Source: Acidobacteriaceae bacterium (GTDB taxonomy: Bacteria > Acidobacteriota > Terriglobia > Terriglobales > Acidobacteriaceae). Taken from it: a stretch of DNA of 18,279 nucleotides. Shown here in pieces: positions 7,335 to 14,195 of the stretch. The translations under genes were made by a program, and so were the position numbers. The notes under the pieces are model-generated. The model was not told the origin of the DNA and made no database searches. It saw only the letters and a list, made by a program, of their open reading frames with translations. The number at the start of each line of letters is the position of its first letter. Within the stretch, counting starts at the first letter, position 1. The stretch is from positions 1 through 18,279 of the forward strand of contig JASHTU010000046.1 of assembly GCA_030040395.1 (NCBI GenBank), given 5' to 3'.

Positions 7335-8747
7335 TTAAGTCTCGATCCGCAAAGTCGTTTTGTCGAGCGCGGCGCGATCCAGGGGATAACCCAAGCCAGG
7401 CTCCGTGGGCGCGGGCACATAACCATCCTGATCGATGCGGAACTTATAGCTTAAGTAGGGACGATCAGTAGATTCAACCGGAAAAGGCATCTCGAACCAA
7501 TACACGTTAGGAAGCGCAAGTTCTAAGTGGAAGTGAACCGCCAGATCGAAGCCATTTCCCCAGTTATGCGGAGCGCACTCGTATCCGTGCGCATCGGCCA
7601 AGAGGCCCACGCGCATGCCGCCGGAAATCCCCCCCACGTTGTCGGCGATCAGACGCACCACGCTCAGCGCATCGCGCTTGATGTACTCAGCGAAATCGGC
7701 GATGGAATAAAGAAACTCCCCCACGTGGATGTCGATATCCAGTTTCTTGACTAGTTCGATGAGACCTTCTTCGTCCATGGTCGGAAGCGGGTCTTCGTAC
7801 CATAAGTAGTTCAGTTCATCTAACAACCTGCCAACCGCCATGGCTTCAAACTGGTTGTACATCTGCACCGGGTCGTGCATCAGCACATAGTCGTCGCCTG
7901 CTGCCTTCCGGACTTCTCGAATCTCCTCCATGTGTCCCATGTAAGTGGGAATCTCCGGCCCCGTTGCGTGTTGCCCGCTGCCGGGATGAATCTTGTAACC
8001 CTTGTAACCCTGCTGCTTGGCCTTAGTCACGTCGGGAACGTAATCTTCGATAGTAGGCAGATGCTGGGAGCTGGCGTAGGCCAGGACGCGGTCCTTTGTT
8101 TGTACGCCGCCGGAAAGAATCTGGTAGATGGGCCGATTCACGGCTTTGCCGAGAATGTCCCAAAGCGCAACATCGGCCGCGGCAGTGTAGTAGTTAGGCC
8201 ATTCACCGCCGCCGCGCGTCTGCAGCCCGGAGCCAGCCACAGCGGCGCCGCCAAAAGCCGGCCCTTCCCCGGGGCCCGGAGGGGCGCCAAAACTGAAGCC
8301 CATGGCGTTGCGGCCACGCGTGCCGCCGCCGGCAGGCCGTCTGAAGGGTGCATCGAACCCGCCGCTCCGGGTCTCCATGCCGCTGGTGGACGCGATTGTA
8401 GGAAGCAGATCGATTACGTTTTTCCCAACCAGCGCGGGCTTAGCCCACTCCAACCAATTGGCGGTGCGGTTGCGATCGCCAATGGTGTAATTCCCCTCGA
8501 TGCCGCTGTGCGTGACCACGGAAACGATCTCACCGGTTTCGGTGCCGTTGAGCTTATGGATGCCCTTCAGATCAGTAACGTAAATCTTCACTTCCTTAAT
8601 GGTGAGATCGGGAAGGTCTCCCTTCTTGACGCCCACAACCTGGGCCGCCATTTGTGCCGGATCCCATAGCGCCGCCGCCCCCGCCGCGGTTCCCAATGCG
8701 GCGGCTCCCGATAAGAAGCTCCGCCGCGAAAAGTCCTGATTCTTCAT
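7335..8747 (-). CDS. Tat-exported enolase-superfamily (mandelate racemase subgroup) dehydratase
   Basis: The 470-residue product starts with a Tat signal (SRRSFLSGAAALG, Arg8-Arg9) and is therefore expected outside the cytoplasm. The mature part is an enolase-superfamily fold: capping domain about 46-122, then a TIM barrel from about 184. Visible active-site residues are Lys252 and His254 (YKIHPG, the KxK-type position), metal ligands Asp292 (MHDPVQ), Glu318 (WYEDPLP) and Glu344 (HVGEF), and a His-Asp dyad of His394 (CAPHNWG) and Asp369 (ADNVGG). This is the mandelate racemase-type set used by acid-sugar dehydratases, so the likely reaction is dehydration of a sugar acid to a 2-keto-3-deoxy acid; the substrate is unknown. 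Residues about 124-182 are a Gly/Pro/Arg-rich insert between cap and barrel. The start is supported by AGGAGG four bases upstream. It follows the amidohydrolase gene by only 35 bases, so the two are probably co-transcribed. Confidence 0.88.
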   Translation of the reverse strand: MKNQDFSRRSFLSGAAALGTAAGAAALWDPAQMAAQVVGVKKGDLPDLTIKEVKIYVTDLKGIHKLNGTETGEIVSVVTHSGIEGNYTIGDRNRTANWLEWAKPALVGKNVIDLLPTIASTSGMETRSGGFDAPFRRPAGGGTRGRNAMGFSFGAPPGPGEGPAFGGAAVAGSGLQTRGGGEWPNYYTAAADVALWDILGKAVNRPIYQILSGGVQTKDRVLAYASSQHLPTIEDYVPDVTKAKQQGYKGYKIHPGSGQHATGPEIPTYMGHMEEIREVRKAAGDDYVLMHDPVQMYNQFEAMAVGRLLDELNYLWYEDPLPTMDEEGLIELVKKLDIDIHVGEFLYSIADFAEYIKRDALSVVRLIADNVGGISGGMRVGLLADAHGYECAPHNWGNGFDLAVHFHLELALPNVYWFEMPFPVESTDRPYLSYKFRIDQDGYVPAPTEPGLGYPLDRAALDKTTLRIET

Positions 8748-8782
8748 GCAACCTCCTATCTATTCCGAGCCTGCCTAACTCA

Positions 8783-9790
8783 CTAAGTCAAGCTCAGCTT
8801 GTAAATCCTCATTGCATTCTTCGAGAAATACTTCTCTGCAACGTCTCGCGACTTAGTCGAGAAGAAGCGCTTCATCACACCCACCTCTTCTGCTATGGTG
8901 GCGACTCCATAGCTATTGGGATAATCGGTGCCAAATAACACCCGATCTTCTCCGAAGGCGTCGAATAGGTAGTCTAGTCTTGCGCGCAGCGGCTCATAGT
9001 CTCTGACGATAACTCCGTCGGAGAGCCGGGGATGATACACTTCGGTCAATTTGACAAAGATATTGGGGTGATTCGCCATATCTTTCACCACTGCTTCGTA
9101 AGCCTGCTGATTTTCCGAAGTGGGATCGAAGGACGGCAGGTGATCCATGATAATGCGCAAATCGGGAATTGCATCAGCCAAAAGGACATTGGCCTGCATA
9201 AGATTCATCGTGGGGTTTGCCGTGTCCAGCGCCAGATCCGCCTGCGCCAGCAGCTTCAAGTTCGCCACTTGTTCCGGCTTGAGCGCCACCTTCCCGTTAT
9301 CAGCGGTGTAAAAGCGGCTGGAGCGGATGGCGCGAAACATCGGGTCCTTATGGAAATGCTCCACATAGCGGCCGAAATCGGACTGCCCCGGATCGAGCGT
9401 TCCCGAAACCCTCATCATAATCGGGTCGGTCCTGCATTGTTCGAGATACCAGAGATTGTCATCGATCCAAAAGCTCGATTCGACCACCACGGCTCCGATT
9501 ATGCCGACAGGTCTCGCCTGCGGGCGGTACATCGACGGAAGCGAGGTCTTGGAAATAGCGCGATAGGCGGGCGAACCCATATATCCAGCGCCCAGAGGTC
9601 GGGTCCCGTCGAACAAATGGATGTGCGCATCGATGATCGGCATCTCATCGACGCTGGGAGATTGACCGAAGACGTTGCCTGCCGCCGCGGCCGCGGTTGC
9701 CGCCGCCGCGCCGGCCAGAAACGTACGCCGATTCAAACCGCTCCCCAGGTTGCCTATCTGGCTGGTTTCGGCAACCTTCGATTTACCCAT
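8783..9790 (-). CDS. Tat-exported amidohydrolase of the COG3618 (sugar lactonase-like) type
   Basis: A 335-residue product with a Tat signal (LNRRTFLAGAAAAT, Arg21-Arg22) and cleavage near residue 43. The mature part is a metal-dependent Amidohydrolase_2 TIM barrel (PF04909): IIDAHIHLFD with His56 and His58, VKLTE with Lys247, MDHLPSFD with His217, and LFGTDYPNS with Asp289. The segments VVVESSFWIDDNLWYLE and the later Asp-His-Leu strand resemble COG3618, which includes L-rhamnono- and L-fucono-lactonases, better than the decarboxylase branch. In its setting, directly before an exported acid-sugar dehydratase, opening a sugar lactone is the best guess; an amidase or decarboxylase role cannot be excluded. 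The ribosome binding site is AGGAG seven bases before the ATG. It lies 224 bases after the receptor stop on the same strand, so it may have its own promoter or be read through from the receptor. Confidence 0.85.
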   Translation of the reverse strand: MGKSKVAETSQIGNLGSGLNRRTFLAGAAAATAAAAAGNVFGQSPSVDEMPIIDAHIHLFDGTRPLGAGYMGSPAYRAISKTSLPSMYRPQARPVGIIGAVVVESSFWIDDNLWYLEQCRTDPIMMRVSGTLDPGQSDFGRYVEHFHKDPMFRAIRSSRFYTADNGKVALKPEQVANLKLLAQADLALDTANPTMNLMQANVLLADAIPDLRIIMDHLPSFDPTSENQQAYEAVVKDMANHPNIFVKLTEVYHPRLSDGVIVRDYEPLRARLDYLFDAFGEDRVLFGTDYPNSYGVATIAEEVGVMKRFFSTKSRDVAEKYFSKNAMRIYKLSLT

Positions 9791-10014
9791 AAGTTTTCTC
9801 CTGGCCGACCCGGCTCCGGGATGCTCGCGCCCGGCATGACTGCATCCTATCAGGGATAAGACTCTGCGAGATACGCGTTCTTATTGCTCATCATCTCGAT
9901 GCTTGTTCCGCCGACCGCAAACTTGCCACTCAAAGAGGCTTGCTCATCGCGGACCCGTACACGCGGCCCACGCGGCTTCGCAGCTGCAGCTTCCCGCCCG
10001 TCGCATTTCACCGC

Positions 10015-13000
10015 TCAGAATCGGAAATTCGCCGTGAGCTGGCCTTGCCGCGGTGAACCATACAACGCATGAGGATTAATGTAGCCGAAGCCGGACTCTA
10101 AGCCGCTCGCCCCCGACACGGTTGACTGCAAGGCGTTGGTGGCGGTCGGATTCGCCAGTTGAGTTCGGTTGAATACGTTGAAGAATTGCATCCGGAGCTC
10201 GAGCGACATCCCTTCCCGAATCTCAAACAGCCGTCCCAAACCCATGGACTCCTGCGGCCGGCGCTGATAGCGGTAGTCGTTATAAGTAATCTGGCCGGAG
10301 CCAAACGTTCCAGGAGCCGGATCCGACCAAGCGGCCGGATTGAGGGTTAACTGTTCGTTGGGATTGATGCAGTGGCAATTCAGGTTCTTGAGAAAGAGGG
10401 GCACGCCGGGAACCCTGTTGAAAAAGGTAACATTCGTGTCGCTGCGCAGCATAACACTGTTCAAATTGTTTTGCGCGTAGGGAGCGGGAATTGGGGTTCC
10501 GCTTGCGTACCGCAAAAACGCCCCGTAAGTCCAATCTTCCGTCACTGCCCGCTCCAGCTTGCTGCTGCCGAAGGCCGGGCTCCTATAGGAAATCGCGGTG
10601 TTGAAGACTTGCGGCTGAGACATCTGATCGATCATCTCGTTGGCTTGGCGGTTGTAAACATCGTTGACCAAGGTAAGAGCAGCGAAGTATCCCGGATATG
10701 AAACGCCAAGGCTGTGTTCGCTCTGGAAGACGTAGCCGACAGTCGCAAAAAGTCCGCGATAGTTTCGTATCTGCGCCTTGATCTGCAAGGCATCGTACTG
10801 GCTATTCCCGTTGTTTGCCCAGTCGGACGTAATCGAAGTGAACTGCGGGTACGGCCTCAGCGACTGCGCCACGGTTTGACCGGTCGGCCAGCCGGCATAG
10901 GGCGCCGTGAAACCGGCCGCTTGCGCCTGGGGCGAGCTCACGGGCGAAGTAAGAAGCGCCAGGTCGGTGGGATTCGTAACATCCAGGTTATGAGCCGCGA
11001 ATCTGGCTGCGGTGTTGCCGTTGGGATCGAGAAGATTTGACCCCAGCCATACACCGCGATTAGCGACGTAAGTTGCGTCAACGGCAATGCTCGACGTGAT
11101 TTGCCGCTCATAGGTGATATTCCACTGATTGATTCTCGAAGGCCGGCCTGCTCCAGGGTTGACGTAGTAGGCAGGAGGGTTTACCTGCCCGGGAAAAGGG
11201 TAGATTCCTGGACTAAGCGCGTTTGCTGTGAACTCCGACGCAGGATACACGAGACCCCCGGCCAGAGTTACCGGCGCAACACCGAAGGACGTTGCCTGGA
11301 AAGGGAGGGTATTCCAGCCGCCCACGCCCACGATGCCGGTGTTGCTCAGATACTCGATGAAGTTTGTGGGTCCATAGGTAAAGCCCCAGCCGCCTCTTAT
11401 AACGTTCCTGGAGGAAAGGGAAAACGCGAAGCCAAGGCGCGGGCCAACGGCATACGGATAAGTGCGCGTGAATTGGCAATTGCAACGTCCTGTTCCGCTC
11501 CCCTCGTATTGCACACCGCCCAGCAGGCCGCCTGCCGAAGGGTTCGAAACATTGGGGCCGAATTCCGACCAACGGTCTCGCTTTTCTCTCCACGAAGTCT
11601 GATAATCATAGCGAATACCGTAATCCAGCGTAAGTTTTGAGCTGACTTTCCAAGTGTCCTGACCATACAATCCATAGGCCTGCTTGATGAAAGTAGGCTC
11701 CTGTTCGGTGCTGACGGAGGCCGAGTCGGGCAAACCGAGATAGAAGCTGGCGTATGGGAAACCTACATTCCCTCCGCTCAGCGTTCCGGATTGCAAGTAA
11801 GGAAGACCCGTCTCTTGCGACGCGAAGTTAAACACGCCTCCCGTATTACGCTTTTCCAAATCGGTCCAGAGGTTGTCGCGCCACTCGGCGCCAAACTTGA
11901 ACGAATGGTTGCCCTTTAGCCAGGAAAGGAATCCCACGGCCGTCGGCGTATCGTTGGTATAAATCCCATAGTTGGTGAAACCCAGAGTGCCGGTAGTACC
12001 TGAGGTCGCAAATCCTCCCCCCGTAGCCGAATATAGCCCCGTGAGCTCGGGGAAGGGCGAGGAGCTCAATGATGCTCCAACAAGTCCAAGCTTGGCGTTC
12101 GCCCCGTAGTCCACTTCACTATCCGGCGCGTGGTCTCCGTGGACATAACCCTCCTCCCCGAGTCCGAAGTGAAGCAGCATAGTGGGAGTAAGCGTATCGT
12201 CTAAGTTAAACCGGTAGGTGTGCACACGGGTTTTATAGATGCGCGAGTCGGCAATGGGCCAGGAAAAATAACTGGCGGTGTTATTGGGCAGGTCGTCTCT
12301 CCATTGCTGATAGTAGAAATTGAACCTCAGATTGGCGCCGAGGTTCTGATCGATCCTGACACTGGGAATAGACCGCACATCGGTCTGATTGCCCAAAAGG
12401 CTCGCGGGATAATTGTTGACCAGGCTGGAGCCTTGCGCCGCTGGAATAAGGGCTTGAATCGCCGACGCTACAGGATCGATGCGTCCCGGCGGAATCACGT
12501 TTAACTGCCCGTTATATTGGAAGGGATCGCGGACCACTTGGCCGTTGACCAAGCGCGTCGTCGTAGGATCGTAGATTTCGTTTTCGTAGATTGGTCTTCC
12601 CAGCGGATCCGTGCCCAGCTGGATGTTCGTCAGAGCCGAACTGAAATCTCCAGTCCGGTATGCTGCGAAGGGCGCGGTCGCATAATCGCCCGCCAGAGAG
12701 GTGTCGTTGAGATAGAACTCCCAGTTGAAGAAAAAGAATGTCTTGTCTTTCCCGTTGTACACATGGGGAATGACGACCGGGCCGCCCACCTGGAACCCGA
12801 AGTCGTTCTTATAATCGGCGGGGCGAACTAATCCGCCGCTTCCATTGTTCGTAAAAGGGTTGCCGGCGTTCAACACTGTGTTGACCCAGTTTTCCCATAA
12901 CATGCCATGCAGGCGATTGGAGCCGGACTTGGTCGTGTAGTTTAACAGGCCGCCGGCAATCTGTCCGAACTCCGGATCGAAGTTGCTGACCTGCAGCGTT

Positions 13001-13668
13001 GATTCCGCCATTGCATACACCGAAGGGTTAGTCTCGGACAGGTGGGTTGGATCGATCGAACTGGTGATGTCCATGCCGTCCACGATGACCCGGAAAGTAT
13101 CGTCAGGCAGGCCATTGACACGCATGCCAAAATTTCCCGAGGGCGTTTCCGATTGTGACCCCGGTTGCGTGGAAGCGAACTCGGTGGGATTCATGAGTCC
13201 CGAATTGATGTTGTAAAAAGGGACGTTCTCCACCATGGATTGGGGGATGGTCGCCGTGATTTCCGCGCTTTGCGTCTGCAGCATCGGCGCCGCCTCGGTC
13301 ACCGTAACGGTCTGTGTGCTTGACCCAACCTGGAGTTTGGCGTTCACCTGCTTGGTCTGAACCGCCTGAACCTCGATTCCCAGCGCGGTGGAAACGGCAA
13401 ATCCTTTGGCGGTAAAGCTCACGTCGTACGTGCCCGGCTGCAAAGAGGGAAACTCATAAAGCCCGGTGCTGGTGGCAGTGGCTTTGGAAACCGTGCCCGT
13501 TTCCCGGTTGGTGGCGGTTACGGTTGCGCCCGCGACCGCGGCGCCGGTTTGGTCGAGAACGGTTCCGGTGATGGCCCCGTTCGCCGTCTGCGCCCGGAGC
13601 GCGGCCGGCAGTCCAAAAATCGAGGCCAGGGAAAAGATCAGCAAAACGAGTAAAGATCTGCGCTCCAT
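10015..13668 (-). CDS. Oar-like TonB-dependent outer-membrane receptor with carboxypeptidase-regulatory-like domain
   Basis: A 1217-residue outer-membrane protein expected to import a ligand with energy from TonB/ExbBD. It has a signal peptide (MERRSLLVLL to LRAQ, cleavage about 26-27) and a CarboxypepD_reg-like domain at about 29-115 (GAITGTVLDQTGAAVAGATVTATN, FPSLQPGTYDVSFTAKGF). A TEAAP segment near residue 125 follows, leading to the plug domain at about 130-240 (VNGLPDDTFRVIVDGMDIT). The rest is a long beta-barrel with repeated aromatic-rich strands that ends in LTANFRF, the usual C-terminal Phe. This is the large Acidobacteriota receptor family related to Myxococcus Oar. I chose the ATG at 13668 because GGAGG lies six bases upstream and it gives a proper signal peptide; the frame stays open a further 73 codons to 13887 but that stretch has no signal character. 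It is divergent from the PQQ dehydrogenase gene. The ligand is unknown; the neighbours suggest a sugar, sugar acid or oligosaccharide. Confidence 0.92.
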   Translation of the reverse strand: MERRSLLVLLIFSLASIFGLPAALRAQTANGAITGTVLDQTGAAVAGATVTATNRETGTVSKATATSTGLYEFPSLQPGTYDVSFTAKGFAVSTALGIEVQAVQTKQVNAKLQVGSSTQTVTVTEAAPMLQTQSAEITATIPQSMVENVPFYNINSGLMNPTEFASTQPGSQSETPSGNFGMRVNGLPDDTFRVIVDGMDITSSIDPTHLSETNPSVYAMAESTLQVSNFDPEFGQIAGGLLNYTTKSGSNRLHGMLWENWVNTVLNAGNPFTNNGSGGLVRPADYKNDFGFQVGGPVVIPHVYNGKDKTFFFFNWEFYLNDTSLAGDYATAPFAAYRTGDFSSALTNIQLGTDPLGRPIYENEIYDPTTTRLVNGQVVRDPFQYNGQLNVIPPGRIDPVASAIQALIPAAQGSSLVNNYPASLLGNQTDVRSIPSVRIDQNLGANLRFNFYYQQWRDDLPNNTASYFSWPIADSRIYKTRVHTYRFNLDDTLTPTMLLHFGLGEEGYVHGDHAPDSEVDYGANAKLGLVGASLSSSPFPELTGLYSATGGGFATSGTTGTLGFTNYGIYTNDTPTAVGFLSWLKGNHSFKFGAEWRDNLWTDLEKRNTGGVFNFASQETGLPYLQSGTLSGGNVGFPYASFYLGLPDSASVSTEQEPTFIKQAYGLYGQDTWKVSSKLTLDYGIRYDYQTSWREKRDRWSEFGPNVSNPSAGGLLGGVQYEGSGTGRCNCQFTRTYPYAVGPRLGFAFSLSSRNVIRGGWGFTYGPTNFIEYLSNTGIVGVGGWNTLPFQATSFGVAPVTLAGGLVYPASEFTANALSPGIYPFPGQVNPPAYYVNPGAGRPSRINQWNITYERQITSSIAVDATYVANRGVWLGSNLLDPNGNTAARFAAHNLDVTNPTDLALLTSPVSSPQAQAAGFTAPYAGWPTGQTVAQSLRPYPQFTSITSDWANNGNSQYDALQIKAQIRNYRGLFATVGYVFQSEHSLGVSYPGYFAALTLVNDVYNRQANEMIDQMSQPQVFNTAISYRSPAFGSSKLERAVTEDWTYGAFLRYASGTPIPAPYAQNNLNSVMLRSDTNVTFFNRVPGVPLFLKNLNCHCINPNEQLTLNPAAWSDPAPGTFGSGQITYNDYRYQRRPQESMGLGRLFEIREGMSLELRMQFFNVFNRTQLANPTATNALQSTVSGASGLESGFGYINPHALYGSPRQGQLTANFRF

Positions 13669-13813
13669 GCGTGACCTCCATAGGTTGAACGGCTTGGAAT
13701 TTTCTGTTCGATCAGGACCGGGGAGCCGGGGCGTGACCGGCCCAGGGAACCTGCCGCAGGAGCCAAACGAATCTTGGCGTCGGCGAATTCCAAAACCAGT
13801 CAAACGAGAGCAC

Positions 13814-13841
13814 ATTAACAATCCAAAAATTGAAATGTCAA
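13814..13841 (-). promoter_or_regulatory. Candidate sigma-70 promoter of the TonB receptor gene
   Basis: On the minus strand a perfect TTGACA (-35, 13841-13836) is followed after 16 bases by GTTAAT (-10, 13819-13814; four of six matches). The spacer is AT-rich, unlike the surrounding GC-rich DNA. It would give a leader of roughly 140 bases before the ATG at 13668. Seen from sequence only. Confidence 0.5.
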
Positions 13842-13859
13842 GCATAAAATGAAAAATAT

Positions 13860-13883
13860 TGCTCAACTTGAAGATTTTGAGCA
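13860..13883. promoter_or_regulatory. 7-base inverted repeat between divergent promoters, candidate operator
   Basis: TGCTCAA (13860-13866) and TTGAGCA (13877-13883) are exact reverse complements with a 10-base spacer. The centres of the arms are about 17 bases apart, more than one helical turn. The element sits between the two candidate -35 boxes (18 bases from the receptor box, 29 from the dehydrogenase box), where one regulator could control both genes. No regulator gene is in the window. Confidence 0.4.
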
Positions 13884-13912
13884 GCATTGCGGTGTGACAA
13901 CGGGAAAATAGC

Positions 13913-13941
13913 TTGACAGTTCAAAATGCCGCCTGTATGAC
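13913..13941 (+). promoter_or_regulatory. Candidate sigma-70 promoter of the quinoprotein dehydrogenase gene
   Basis: A perfect TTGACA (13913-13918) is followed after 17 bases by TATGAC (13936-13941; four of six matches to TATAAT). The leader to the ATG at 14196 would be about 250 bases, long for a simple promoter, so a closer promoter or a leader-based control is possible. Confidence 0.45.
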
Positions 13942-14195
13942 GATACTGAGGCTTACGAGGCGCTTCTCGGCGCGCAAGGCAGTCTTTTCGGGGACCGGAA
14001 TCATGTGGATTTCTATTGATTGCGCAAATTGCAGCTTGATGAGGGGCCAAATTGCGTCCCGCCTCCAATTAGGAAAGGAAGGTCAAGTGAGGCGCGACCT
14101 TGCCTGAAAATGATAGAAGCGCTGTTCACTTCCGCCGCAACTCTGGCCGTTTCTCCCTTTCGGAAATCGTGAGGCCGGCCGTCAGGAGTTGGTTC

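Noticed and set aside
10030..10060. GC-rich repeats around the end of the receptor gene as a possible terminator
   Set aside because: They lie inside the receptor coding sequence and form no stem followed by a T-run.
13669..13887. 73-codon N-terminal extension of the TonB receptor frame
   Set aside because: The signal peptide and a good GGAGG site belong to the ATG at 13668, and the extension covers the candidate promoter and operator.
14110..14172. 20-codon open frame in the leader of the dehydrogenase gene, with purine-rich AGGAAAGGAAGG upstream
   Set aside because: It could be a leader peptide, but the purine tract is about 28 bases away and the peptide shows no regulatory codon run.
14100..14195. 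32-codon extension of the quinoprotein dehydrogenase from a TTG start
   Set aside because: It would place 32 hydrophilic residues before a proper signal peptide; the ATG at 14196 has its own AGGAG.
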